From Oryzias latipes (Eukaryota; Chordata; Actinopteri; Beloniformes; Adrianichthyidae), in contig NC_019859.2 in NCBI RefSeq assembly GCF_002234675.1, positions 2,175,740 to 2,239,739 of the forward strand: 64,000 nucleotides of DNA. Reading direction: 5' to 3'. How positions within the stretch are numbered: the first letter of the stretch is position 1; every line of letters starts with the position of its first letter. The notes beneath the pieces are model-generated. The model saw nothing but the letters and a program-made list of their open reading frames with translations. It ran no database searches and was not told the DNA's origin. Below are positions 37,187 to 49,900 of the stretch, piece after piece. The translations under genes and the position numbers were made by a program.

Positions 37187-37409
37187 ATGTATAGGTAGTG
37201 ACAACCATTTGAAAATTGCCCATGGGGGAGAACTTAATAATATTATGCGACAGCAAGTCTTTCATATGTCAATATAGGAGTTTTTGCTTAGTTTGAAGGA
37301 GGGTCTAAGGGCAGGGATGTCCAGTTTAGTTTAGTTTGTTCAGTTTAGAATTTTACTACTGAATTCTTTGTATTTATGATCCTTAGGATTTAATGTTGAC
37401 TTTACAATT

Positions 37410-37482
37410 ACCAGTATGAAGCCCGTTGAGACGACTGTTGTTGTGATTTTGGGCAAAATTAATAAAATTAAATTGAATTGAA
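37410..37482 (+). mobile_element. L2-type LINE 3' tail remnant
   Basis: GCCCGTTGAGACGACTGTTG followed by AATAAAATTAAATTGAATTG resembles the 3' UTR of L2/Maui-like LINEs. No coding part remains. Confidence 0.5.
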
Positions 37483-37742
37483 AGAAGAAAGCCGAGAGCG
37501 AGTTTGACAACAGGGACGTACACAGGATTTTACAGGGACAGGGGCTCAAAGTTGGAAATGGACTGAAAAAAAACTTTTTCTGTCCTTTAAACAATACGGA
37601 AAGTTAGAAAAAATAAAACTACTAATTTCAAAACCATTTCCCACCAAGCCTCTTCCAAGTGTTGTTAACAGCTAAAAAAAAAGAAAGAATAAGCCCCTCC
37701 CCACTTGTCCAGTGTTAACACTGTGGGGTTTATGCACATTAA

Positions 37743-37957
37743 CCCTTGTTCTATCCTAGGCACTTTAACATTGGGAGTTGGGTCATTTAGACCCACTAGA
37801 CAGTGCTCTGAACCTTTTTTCTTCAATGATTTGTGATCTTCACTGGTGTCCATGGATTACATGAAATCTTTCCACCTTTATCCACCTTTTTCATGGTAGG
37901 TAGAACAGGCCAATGTAAGGGGGGGGGGGGGGGGGGTCATCTAAGATAGCACAAGGG
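37743..37957. mobile_element. piggyBac-type MITE, copy 3
   Basis: About 215 bp, starting CCCTTGTTCTATCCTAGGC and ending GATAGCACAAGGG. TTAA precedes it (37739-37742), but the right flank has mutated to ATAA. An internal G run has 18 G (37919-37936), against about 9 in copy 1. Confidence 0.82.
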
Positions 37958-38503
37958 ATAAGAACGGGTTTTTAGCTCGTTTTTGAATGGTTGTCACATG
38001 CCGGGTGTGTCTGTTGCTTTAGATGTGTGTACTAGGATAGCAAAAGTGAGGAAGGTGACGGCAAAAGCAGCTGGTTTCAGTTATTAATTCTGCACAAAAC
38101 AAAACACAGTGAACCAAGGCAGCAGCTCTCATCAACAGGGCACAGCAAAAACAGCCACTTGAGCCTGGAACCATACATCAAAGCCCCGCCCTCTTGGTTT
38201 CCTGCCCCCTAATTTATTGATGCCACATATATATAAACTGGATACCCACTGGCCACAGTTTTTTAGGTTTATATTTAAGAATTGATAGAAGATTATAGAA
38301 TTATTTTGTGAACTGCATATAATTCTTTTTTTTAACCAATGTTTGATTGGCAGCCTTCTGCCAATATTTATCACTAATATTGCATATGTGCAGTTTCCCT
38401 CATATCCTGTAACCCTGATCTATAGATTTTTTCTCACCCCAAAAAAAGATTTGTCACATGAGTTTCTCTTTTTTAGAATCTCAGCTCTTCAGATAAATTG
38501 TGT

Positions 38504-38519
38504 GGCTCTGAAAAGAGCC
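38504..38519 (-). terminator. Histone 3' stem-loop of H2B
   Basis: Minus strand GGCTCTTTTCAGAGCC, the canonical replication-dependent histone stem-loop, 29 nt after the H2B stop codon. Confidence 0.93.
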
Positions 38520-38548
38520 GTTGGTTTGTGTGGATCACATGGGTCCGT

Positions 38549-38932
<384 letters not shown>

Positions 38933-38978
38933 TCAGTCTCTGAACGGAGATATAACGACTCTGACGACAGAGGCTGTG

Positions 38979-39030
38979 TTTATACAAACTGTGTGTAAAT
39001 TATACTGTGTCGTTCCCCGTTCATAATTGG
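38979..39030 (-). promoter_or_regulatory. H2B promoter: TATA and CCAAT boxes
   Basis: TTTATA at 38979-38984 (TATAAA on the coding strand) and ATTGG at 39026-39030 (CCAAT on the coding strand), correctly ordered upstream of the H2B ATG. Confidence 0.7.
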
Positions 39031-39039
39031 CTGAGCTGT

Positions 39040-39840
39040 TGTGTGTCGTTGCAGTGTTGTCAGATTTCTACGTGTTGCTGTAAAACGTACTTCAGCAGGA
39101 AAAGTCCTAAAACATTAAATGTGTTAATCGGGTGAGTTTACAGTGATCATGATCATGACATTTTTTATTTCTGGGGTTTATAACGTGGGACTGGAGAAGC
39201 ATAATTTTGTTAAACCTAAACATTAAAGGCCAAGTAAACTAAATACTAGTTTAAAGGGGAAAAATAAAATAATTCCAGAAAACATCGGACACTGTTTGGC
39301 TTTTCTCACCCAGCAAAATCAGCCATAGTGCAGGTTTGTGAAAACAATTTGTCCAATGAATTCTTTAATGAAGATGAAACTCTGAAACATGTTGGTAAAT
39401 GGCTATAGGACAAGGTCTACAGGGAAGGAAAATTAAAATACATAAAAGTAAAATAAAGTTGGGGCCAAAGAGGGTCATGTTTTTAATTGTTCATGATTAT
39501 CTGAATTGTAATTTATAGACTGCTTAGAAAAGTATGTTCTGGTTGATCTGGTTAATTTATAGTCCACATTTGGAAAATATGAGTTATAAATCAAGATTAT
39601 AGTTTGGGGAAAGGAAAATTATCTGGACTGTGCTAAATTGGAGGCTCATTTAGCTCCCAATAAGCATTGATCAAATGACATAAGAGTTGGCTGAAATAAT
39701 GCAGCAGCAAATGCCCCTTTTAAGTTATGTTGGCAGTTTATGACAAACTTTAATATAATATAATCGTTTTACGCATTTTTTGAATTCAGCGAAGATGTAA
39801 AAGGAAATAAACGTAGATTCTTTGCTCTAGAGAGAAGTTG
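39040..39840. other. Spacer between H2B and H4
   Basis: AT-rich, no gene or repeat recognised. Confidence 0.55.
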
Positions 39841-39842
39841 GC

Positions 39843-39858
39843 GGCCCTTAAAAGGGCC
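39843..39858 (-). terminator. Histone 3' stem-loop of H4
   Basis: Minus strand GGCCCTTTTAAGGGCC, a stem-loop variant with compensating C-for-T and G-for-A stem changes relative to the H2A, H2B and H1 versions. Confidence 0.92.
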
Positions 39859-39889
39859 TTTTGTTGTCTGCAGCCAGCGGATCAGTGAT

Positions 39890-40222
<333 letters not shown>

Positions 40223-40269
40223 TCACAAGTGATACTGGAGTCAATATTCTCTGACATATATTTTTCTCC

Positions 40270-41115
40270 TGAGGACCTGTTAGAAGACAAATGTGTAACT
40301 TCTTCTTCTAAGTATTGTTTTGTCTCATTCATCCAGGTTCCGATTTTCGGCACTTGTTCGCCTCCTGGTGGTCAACAAGAGAAAATGTGACAACATCAAA
40401 CAGACAAACTGAACTCTATCGAGAGTAATTTGGAGCTCTGCTGCACAATAATATAAAACAGTTTAACATCCTCTTAAAAAAACTTTAAAATGTTAAATAT
40501 CACAAAAAGCCAGCAATTCAAAATTAATTTTAGTAATAAAATTAATTTAACCTTTGCCCTCTTCTGATTAATTGGAGCTTTGGAACATTGAATAACTGTA
40601 AAGAACATCTTCTTGAACATTTTCTTTTGCAGTTGCGAACAGTAACGTCTCTAAATTCTAATTAAATTAAAATATATCCTGATTGAAATAGATTGCATGC
40701 TCTATTAAAGTGTCATTTTAATCATATCTGCCAGTTCCACAGTATTCCTTTGTAGCTTGAGTTTGTCATTTTCTTCAAACCCAATGTAACTTTTCACAAA
40801 CATTTTCTAACTAAATTCTTGTTTTTAACGACTGATAACCCTTTGGCTATTTATAATTTGCTGTAATTTTGTATTTGTGTTCTGATGATGAAATACTCCA
40901 CATTTATACAGTAGTTGTAGATTAATTTTTTAACAACTGCTGAACCTATAAGTTAATATTCCTTTTGTTTTCTTTAATTTTGTGATTATGCTCTTTCATA
41001 TTAGTTGTCAACCTAATCTCATAATTTGCACTGGTTTGTTCATATGTTAATAAAGTGATGTTGATTTGTGTTCCATTGTTTCTTGAATCAGAGGAATGAG
41101 CTGCTGACAGGAGAA
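40270..41115. other. Spacer between H4 and H1
   Basis: AT-rich, no gene recognised. The first part should contain the H4 promoter. Confidence 0.5.
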
Positions 41116-41120
41116 GTGGT

Positions 41121-41136
41121 GGCTCTTAGAAGAGCC
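41121..41136 (-). terminator. Histone 3' stem-loop of H1
   Basis: Minus strand GGCTCTTCTAAGAGCC, the canonical histone stem-loop, downstream of the H1 stop codon. Confidence 0.92.
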
Positions 41137-41167
41137 TTTGTTTCTACAGAATTCTGAGGATGTTTCT

Positions 41168-41776
41168 TCACTTCTTCTTGGCTGCTGTCTTCTTGACTTT
41201 GGGCTTGGCTGCCTTCTTAGCGGGAGCTTTCTTGGCTGCGGGGGCTTTCTTCACCGCCTTCTTGGGGCTCTTTTTGGGGCTCTTGGTGGCCTTCTTGGGG
41301 CTCTTGGCTGCTTTCTTGGGCGCTGCTGCGGGCTTCTTCACCTTCTTGGGAGACTTCTTAGCAGCTGCGGGCTTCTTGGCTGCTGCCTTGGGCTTCTTAG
41401 CCGCTGCAGGTTTCTTGGCGGCGGGCTTCTTGGCTTTAGGAGCGGCTTTCTTAGCTGCAGGCTTCGTGCTTTCGGTCGTCTTGCTCATCTTGAAGGAGCC
41501 GGCAGCGCCGGTGCCCTTGGTGTGGACCAGAGTCCCCTTGGTCAGCAGGCTCTTGATGGCGGTGTTGACGCGGGCTTTGTTCTTGTCCACATCGTAGCCT
41601 CCGGCCGCCAGAGCCTTCTTCAAGGCGGCGGCAGACACGCCGCTGCGCTCCTTGGAAGCGGCCACCGTTTTGACGATCAGCTCGCTGACGCTGGGACCGG
41701 CCTTCTTCGGCTTGGAAGTCTTCTTCTTGGCGGCTTTGGCCGGAGCGGCGGCGGGAGCTGGAGCTACTTCTGCCAT
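41168..41776 (-). CDS. H1: Linker histone H1
   Basis: Intronless 202-residue linker histone. The start chosen is the ATG at 41774-41776 ([19 protein letters not shown]), which matches the family. An in-frame upstream ATG at 41864-41866 would add a 30-residue non-histone leader and is not preferred. The globular winged-helix domain covers about residues 27-100 ([19 protein letters not shown], then [20 protein letters not shown]). The C-terminal half is a Lys/Ala/Pro-rich tail with several SPKK phosphorylation motifs. The stem-loop at 41121-41136 marks it as replication-dependent. It completes the H2B-H4-H1 group. Confidence 0.98.
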   Translation of the reverse strand: MAEVAPAPAAAPAKAAKKKTSKPKKAGPSVSELIVKTVAASKERSGVSAAALKKALAAGGYDVDKNKARVNTAIKSLLTKGTLVHTKGTGAAGSFKMSKTTESTKPAAKKAAPKAKKPAAKKPAAAKKPKAAAKKPAAAKKSPKKVKKPAAAPKKAAKSPKKATKSPKKSPKKAVKKAPAAKKAPAKKAAKPKVKKTAAKKK

Positions 41777-41879
41777 GTTTGTTTTACTGTCTGGTTTGTC
41801 GCTAATCAACGATCCTGACTCAGTTTGAAGAAGTCTGAGCGCTGACGCTGCAGTTAAACACACCATGAGAACCGTGGAG

Positions 41880-43900
41880 ACTCAAGCAGAGGCGGCTGGC
41901 ACGCGCGTGCAGGCGGAATGGCGGAACTTGTGTTTTCTTCAGCGAGATAAAAGAGTAAATAATCGGTTTTGGAGCAACACCAAAAGCTCCGGATGAAGCA
42001 GTCCACAGCGGACAAGAGTCTCTTCAGTTTCAGCTAATGTCCAGCTCTGAATCTACCGCCAGTTTCCTAATAGAGCCTTCAAAAGTCACCCAAACCTCTG
42101 AAAGCTGAGCGCTGCTGAGCGACTTGAGCTACTATTTTAGCTCCTTAAATGCTTTTTTAAACGATCAAACTACTTGAAAATTATGTCTATAATTTACCAA
42201 CATGTTAAAAGTCTTGTTTAAAGTTATAACAGAGATGTGCTGTTTTTCATTTTGTCATTAAATGAAGTTAACTTGACGACAACAAACACAAAGATGGCAG
42301 CTGACAGCAGGAATAAATAGGTCTCCAATAAAAAACAATGACAAATGATTTTAGTCTATTTAATGACATCCCCAAAAGAAAATGTTTACTTTACGTTTAG
42401 GATCAGACAGTTTTAAACAGTTTAGATCAGGAGTCTGTCACATTGAGAGCCATTTAGTCCACTTTCTTACTGATCAGAGCCACAAAATCCCACTTCCTGC
42501 TTTAGAAAAATACACTTGATTGATTTTTTTATGACCATTAAGCCAGTCATATATAAATATAGATTCTAAATATTTAAGAAGTTTGTTATAAATAACAACT
42601 GATTTACACTACCTTTTTTTTTTAACTTCTTTTACTTTTGACAGCAGAACTGTCAAGTTCCTTTCAAAATAAAACATCATGTGTCAAATGAGATCCTCCT
42701 GCTGCAGCAGATTGAAATCAAACTCAAATCATTTATGGCCTTTTCTACCATTATGACTTTGGAGCACCGTCATCATTTGTCTATTTTTACTATTGAATAT
42801 AAACAGGACAACACTGATGTTTCCTTTCCATTTTTACATGTAAATACATTTCTGTACTTTAAGTATTTTGTCTCTGAACAGAAATAGACACTGTTGTGTT
42901 TAAAGTTTATTCTAATAATAAATCACTCTGACAGCAGATTAAAGGTTTTACCATCATTTTGTCCAGTTATCTAAAGGACAAAAACCTAATTTATTAAAGC
43001 AATGGGACCACAACTATAAACCACCAAAGCACTTTCTTCAACCTCAAAGAGCCACATTGGAAGGATGAAGGATCTGCAACCTGTGGATCCAGAGCCTCGG
43101 GTTCCAGATTCATGCAGTGAAGTTCAGTACATGAAGCTGTCAGCTTGACAGCAGCTGGAATGTAGTTTGTTCATAAATATGATTGTAATTTAAATTTTCT
43201 ATGTTCTTATGTGTCACATGTGGATTCCGACACAACTCAAATGTTAAACATCATTTTTTTGTACTTTCTTGTAAGGCACCTTTTTTATTTGCTGTTTGCG
43301 ATAAAATACTTTTGTAATAATAAAATTTACATAATAAATGGAAATAAATATATATAATTAATTATATTAATTGCATAGAAACTGAAGCCAAAAAAATAAA
43401 TACAATAATAATTTTTCCAGACACTAACCACTTTTTTTTCTGGGATGAATTAGAAATAAAAAGTCATTATAATTGACACAAAGTAATGTGCCGTTAGTAT
43501 TAATAACTAACACGAGCAAAGTCTATTTCTTTATCTAGAATATGGTATTGATTTTCTAAATTAGATGCACAGTCCTAAAAAAATATGCCACAAAGAAAGT
43601 AAAGTTTCTAAATGTCAAAGTTACATCAGACTTTTTTTTATGTACAGGCTGTGTGAGGTCAGGAATTGTTCTGCAGTTTCTTTATTTTTTTTCATGTCAA
43701 TCACAGGAAAATCTCCTGATGGCCTTTTTGTGAAACTCAGAAAAGGTTTTAAATCTTTGGAAGAATGACAAAGCCTTTCTCTCTCTCATATTCTGGATTC
43801 AACATGAACACATATTTGGATGTTTAGAGTGGATTTATTAAATTTTATCAATCTATTCATATTTGCTCCAAACAGCATTGACCCTCTGCTTCTATATGGT
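41880..43900. other. Intergenic between H1 and armc3; probable repeat remnant at 42426-43090
   Basis: No gene recognised. The segment with GAGAGCCATTTAGTCC near 42450, GATCAGAGCCACAAAATCCC near 42472 and AAAGAGCCACATTGG near 43048 has words common in fish hAT-type repeats. The ends are unclear. Confidence 0.4.
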
Positions 43901-43908
43901 CTGATCTT

Positions 43909-46900
43909 CTATATGGTCTGATACTGCTGGGCAGCCGGCGTGTTGACGTCCAGCAGGCGTCCCGGCTGATGCATGAGGTCTACGATGAAGCGAGAGCGCC
44001 GTGAAGACCTCTGCATGGAGGGGGGATTCTCCTCAAAGAGGACCACCTCGTTCCAGGCCCGGTTGTAGTCTCCCCTGATGAGGGAGCAGCTCAGTCCAAT
44101 GCAGTCAGAGAGACACTGAAGAGTTTAGAAAAAATCATTTCCTTATGAATTCATTACAGTTTGTGTTTGCAAACATCGTACATTCACTGCTACCTTGAAC
44201 AGCAGGGCTCTGTGGCAGTAGATCCCTTTCCTGATCAATCCAATGGGAACAACGTTCGACTGCAGGTGAAACTTGAGCTCGCTGAGATGCAGCATCCAGG
44301 GGAATTCATGTAGCTCCTCTTCAGCCACCGCTCCACCCATGGCTTCACTCACCAGCCTCACAATCACAAAACAAACTCCATGTTCAGTTAAACCAAACGG
44401 TTAGAAAAGGATCTGAAATCCGTCTTTGTCTGCTGTGGGATCAGCCTAAACACTCTGCTGCAGCGTTTCATCACCTGGCCAGAGCGGCATACTGCTCCTT
44501 CTCCGTGTTCAGCTGGAGGATGCTCTCTTTAGCCTCTTGGATCAGCATCTGGAGAACGGCGTCTTCTGTTTCCTCTGCTGGAATCTCATCTTCCTGCTTC
44601 TCTTCTTTCTCCTTTCTGCTCCAAAAGCAAAACTAGTTACAGCTTTTTGTGTTTGTATCAAACTGAAAAGGACAGGCTGCTGAACATCCAAATACTATAT
44701 TTTCATCACATTCTTCTTTTTTCTTTCTCTGCACTAAAAGTCAGTCCTAAGTACATCCTTAGTCCACATTGTTGCTCTTTTTGTCTAAGTTTACTTTATT
44801 TCATTCAGTATAAAGTTGTCAAAGTTGATCTTTTTTTTTAATTGCTCTTGTGTTATAAAAAAGACATTCATACAGGAATAATACTCAGTTTAAGGGAAAT
44901 ATTTATGGTTTTATGATGACAGTATTCAGTGAAAGTGCTGGTTCTGAAGGCATACCTGCTTCCAGTGAAGACAGAAAAAACGGGTCGGTGTTGGTTGAGC
45001 GGCTGTTGGGTCAGTTCTTCCAAAGTCAGAACCCTCTGACCTGTCCGAGCCTGTGATCAAGCAGCAGAGATGCAGGACAGAATTCTGACCTCATGGGTCA
45101 AATATAAAATGAAAAGTATCAAATTCTAAACATGAAATAGTAATAATTCTACAGAACATGAGAACAGAAATCTGGTGATCCGTGTTCTGAGTCGTATTTG
45201 AAGCATTTTATAGCACAGAAATGACTAGAATTTGCAGATAACTGGCAGTGACATAAATAAAACCCCTCAGTGAATGTACGGGTCACACAGGAATTCAGCA
45301 GAAGCTGCAAACCTTCCCGGCATCGTAGAAGCCACAGGTGATGATGTCGGAAGAGGCCAGGTGTCCCATCAGGCTGTATTTGACAGACAGGTTGGATTTG
45401 AGAAGGCTGTTCAGGGCCAGACCACCCAAAGCATTCCTGCCACTCTCTGGACAGATCATTTCCTGCAGAATTTCCAAAGCTCTGGAGGATCACATGAAAC
45501 GTTGAGACAGAAAAAGTTCAGAAGAATATTTAGTCTGATGAACTCTGCACTGCAGCGCCATCTGCTGGCCACTTTCTGAAGCACAAAACGGCTGATCTGT
45601 GCCTTAATGTAACTTAATGATGCTTCACAATGTACAGGTAGAATGCACTAACAAACAGATTTGAGAAGAATTTTACATTTTTGGATTTCCTTAGCAACGG
45701 AGGCTTGTTGTTAACCACGCCTACATTCCTAATGGGGCGACAGTGGCTCAGGTGGTTGAGCGGGTCGTCCAATGACCGAAGGGTTGGCGGTTCAATCCCC
45801 ACTCCCACCAGCCAAAAATGTCATTGTGTCCTTGGGCAAGACACTTCACCCTCCTTGCCACTGGTGTGTGAATGTGCATGAATTGTCCCGGTGATGGTCA
45901 GAGGGGCCGTAGGCGCAAACTGGCAGCCACGCCTCTGTCAGTCTGCCCCAGGGCAGCTGTGGCTACAACCATAGCTTACCATCACCAAGTATGAATGAGG
46001 AGTGAATGAATAATGGACACAATGTAAGCACTTTGAGTGTCTTGAAAAGCGCAAATAAATCCAATCCATTAATATGGTCCTATCATTTTGTTCAGCTTGA
46101 ACTAAGAATTCATACCATGCATGTCATTCACTATGCCTAAAATTAATTAATTTTCGGTACTAGGTGAGTGCAAATTTTGGTGAGTTATTGAGTTTGGGGT
46201 GGGTTAACTCTGCGGGGGTCACATTTTTGCTCAAAGGCACAGAAAGAGAGAAAGAACTGTACAAACAATCTGGTCCTGCAGGACAGAATGGAACTACAGT
46301 GACGTGTTTCCCCGTCTGCTGCGTTCCGGATAAGTTCGAGACGGATGACTGTGGATTCAAGACAAGTCTAAACCAGAGGAGGTAAAAGCACGGATGACCT
46401 GCTCCAGCTCAGACTTTGGCAGCACAGCCTCAGTTCAGAAATAGATTTAAAATACTAGAGACAGTTTTCTGTCAAATGTCTGGAAGGAGGATCAGACAAA
46501 GACTGGTCCAAAAGAAACATCCAGATTTCTGAGTCTTGATCAGGAAGCAGAGCCCAGAAACTGGACAGAAGGAGATTCTAGTGTTTGTGTGTTGTCTGTT
46601 TTCTTTACCCAAGTCTGCACATTTCCACGGCTGAAGGTTTATCGCTGGCACAAACTTTCACAGCAAAGCAGGCATTTTTCCACACCTCCTCGTGGGGGGA
46701 GTGCAGGAGACGGACGAGGGCTTCCAGGCCTCCAGCTCTACGCAGCTGTTCAACAAACAGGAAAGGAATCAGCAAACAACTTTAAGTTAACAGATTTAAA
46801 ACCCTGATTTAAAAAAATTAAAAGTAACAGCAATAACAACATGTCATCCTTGTTTTATCTTTTCCAAACATGACATTGAATCAGATCTGCATGTGGTTGT

Positions 46901-49900
46901 TGGTGGAAATCCCGACCTCTGCTCTTGCTTCCTCCTCACAGGCCAGCTCCGCCACACACAGCGTGCTGCTGAGCAGAACCTCAGTGTCTTTGGACTTCAA
47001 TGCCTCAGCCAGAGCCTGCATGGCTCCATGGGACACGATGCTGGATCGGATGGCCTCCTGTGCTGCCATGTTGTACAGCGTAGCAGCAGAGCTGGCCACG
47101 GTTTTTGGACAAGCTTCATGCAGCTGCTGGACAAGAATCTCATGACCGCCGGTGTTATAGATTGAACTGGAAGACACAATAGAAAAAGCATGGATGAAGG
47201 TTCAGTGATGTAAGCTGACGTCATGAAAATGGAACATACCACTATCGTATGTGTGGTAAGTGTATTTTATATGTATTTGTAGGTTTAGTAGAAGTTATAC
47301 GTTCTTTAGTCGTTTGGGTGATTCTATCGTACGGTGTTCTTACGCCGCACTCTAGTCGCTAGTAAGGTGGGAGTACTGGCTCCTTACTGACCGCCTGCAA
47401 ATGCTGCACGTGATCCGGAAGAAGGACGCCTGTAAGATGTCCACACACACTACACTCTGATTGTCTAATTTCCTCATTTCTAACAGTCAGGCTGCAGCAA
47501 GGAGTGCGCACGTATCACGTGAACAGCTCTAACTGGTGCAGTCTGGAGGATTAAGGGGGATTGAAAAAATGAAAAATCCATACGACATCTTGCAGTTCAC
47601 CTACTGTACCTTTACGGTTTTACTCGATTTACACTCTGATCTGTCGTCCGCAGAATATTATAGAAAAAATATACAAGAGCATTTTCTGCATACGCGTTCA
47701 CTGAACGGTCGACGACCTCAATGTGTCCTGCAGGTCACCTGCGTGCCTCCTATAGGTTTGAACATTTTTCATCCACCTGTGTGGACATTTGGGACTAAAG
47801 CTTCTGATCATTTTCTGTTTCTCCTACTGTTTTTTAATCGTCAGTATTTTCAGCATTTTGTTGCTCAAGTTGCATTTTTGGACTTTTGTTGAATCTGTTT
47901 CTCCTACCTGGATCAAAGTAATTCTCAAACCAACTCTTGGTTTAATTGATTTGGTTTTAAACATAAACATTTCTTTACATTTATCTCACACAACAGTTTT
48001 ACTTCTGTTACACTTAAATAACCTTTGCTTCTTGGTTCTGTTTTGACCCAATCCTGACAGAAATCCCTGCAGTTTTGGTGGAACTGGGCTGCGGTTCTGA
48101 AGTGTTTCTAAGACTCGGGTTCAGGTGAGCACACGGGCGCCGTGACACCTACAGGGCGTTGAGCTGGTCGCCGTGTGAGAGCCCATAGAGGGCCCGGGTC
48201 GCTGCTGCTCTCAGCATCAAACTCTGCCTCCTCAGCAGTTGTGTCAGAGCGGGAACAACCCCTGGAAAACAAACAGGTCAAAGGTCAACTACCTTTCACT
48301 GGAATCCCACCCTGCTGCGCAGACGTGACCTCTTATGTACCCAAGTCTCTAAAGATGTCTTTGCTGGCCGGGTGAAAGCTCATGGCGGCCACGGCCTGAC
48401 AGGCGGACGTTTTCACGCCGATGTCGTCCACAGACAGAAGCTCTGCAAGAACTTTTTCTGTTCCCTCCTCGTGGAGCAGCCGGAGGCTCTCAGCTGTTAG
48501 AGCCAACGAGAAACACAAAGAGTTTGAAGCATCAGTGGTTTTTCCTTTAGATCTGAAGAAAAGGTTGTGATGCTCACCGCTCTGAGCCACTTTGGTCAGA
48601 CAGTCGACTGCAGCGGACTGAACTCCAGGCGCGTTTGGAGCCATCAGGAAGTGAAGCAGCCTCGCCAGTCCTCTGGATTTGTGGACCAGCTTCACCGTCT
48701 GACTGTCGCTCAGACAGTTGGAGAGTGTTTGTAAAGCTGCAGCGTGCAGATCGCTGAAATCCTACAAATACAACCAGAGACAGACGATGTCCAAGACACA
48801 TGCAAGAAAACACGTTTTTTACTACCAAAAGGCAGAATCTGCAGACGTTTTTACCGGGTTACTGAGAACATCCATGAGTCTGTCAAAGCCCTGCTCCTCC
48901 CTGAAAGTCCTGCGTGAGTCTGGGTCAGTCGTGACGCACTGCAGCGTCCCCAAAGCCAGATGCTGGATGACAGGAAAGTCAGACTTCAGCAGCTCCAGCA
49001 GGGATGGAATCCCCCCCAGTTTGTGAAACGCCAGGCGGCTTTTGTAATCCTTTGGGCAGCAAAACCACAGAGATTCATGCAAACATATAATCAGCTCTAA
49101 AACCGTTTAAAGCGCTGCGTCACCTGAACTAGATTGTAGATGACCTCCACAGAATTCTTTTTCACATCTGGATCTGGGCTGGACAGCAGCTGGATCAGCG
49201 GTGGAAGACCGTTGCTGTCAAACATCTGGGCCTTGCAGCTGAAATCCTTGGACAGGTGGGTGAGGCTCAGTGTTGCAAACTCATGGACGACCGTTTCCTC
49301 TGCAGAGACAAAAGAGATTATTCACATTCAAAAAAACAAAATACATAAACTAAATATACGGTACTTAAAGACCACTTCAATGAAAATTGTGCTTTTGGTG
49401 TTTTTTCCATGTTCTTGTAGCATTTTTTTGAAGCTCAAAATTCCATTTGTGAGTGTTTTTTATTCAAATCGTTGTGATAAATGAGCAGATGACAAAAATG
49501 GCGTTTGGGCTTACCGTATGGGCTTCCACTAGAAGCCGCACTAAAAAGCCTAATTTCTTTAAAAAAACAAAAAACAAAAAAAACTACAGTTTGCTTTATA
49601 GTCCTGAGCGCCTCATGGATCAGTTTTGGTTGTGTTTGTTGATGTAGAAGCGATTTTCAAAGGTATACGTCGCTATGTTAAGATGTCACGTTATTTTTAT
49701 CTTTTTTTAAAGAAATGCAAACAAGTTTCAGTGTTATTGTGAACACAGATAATAATTATCTCTGACTCTTTTGTCTGATTAATGTGCCTTATGATCCGGA
49801 GCGCCATAGAGTGTAGAAAATACAGTAACTGTGATGTCAAAAATGTGCTTGGCGGGACATAAGATCCCGGCTTCCAGCTCTCAGCAACAGAGTAGGGAAG

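Noticed and set aside
36971-37198. Open frames over 75-90 codons as a gene
   Set aside because: They lie inside a SINE with a perfect 17-bp target duplication.
41777-41866. In-frame 30-residue upstream extension of H1
   Set aside because: H1 proteins begin at MAEVAPA. The leader has no histone character and overlaps the expected promoter and 5' UTR.
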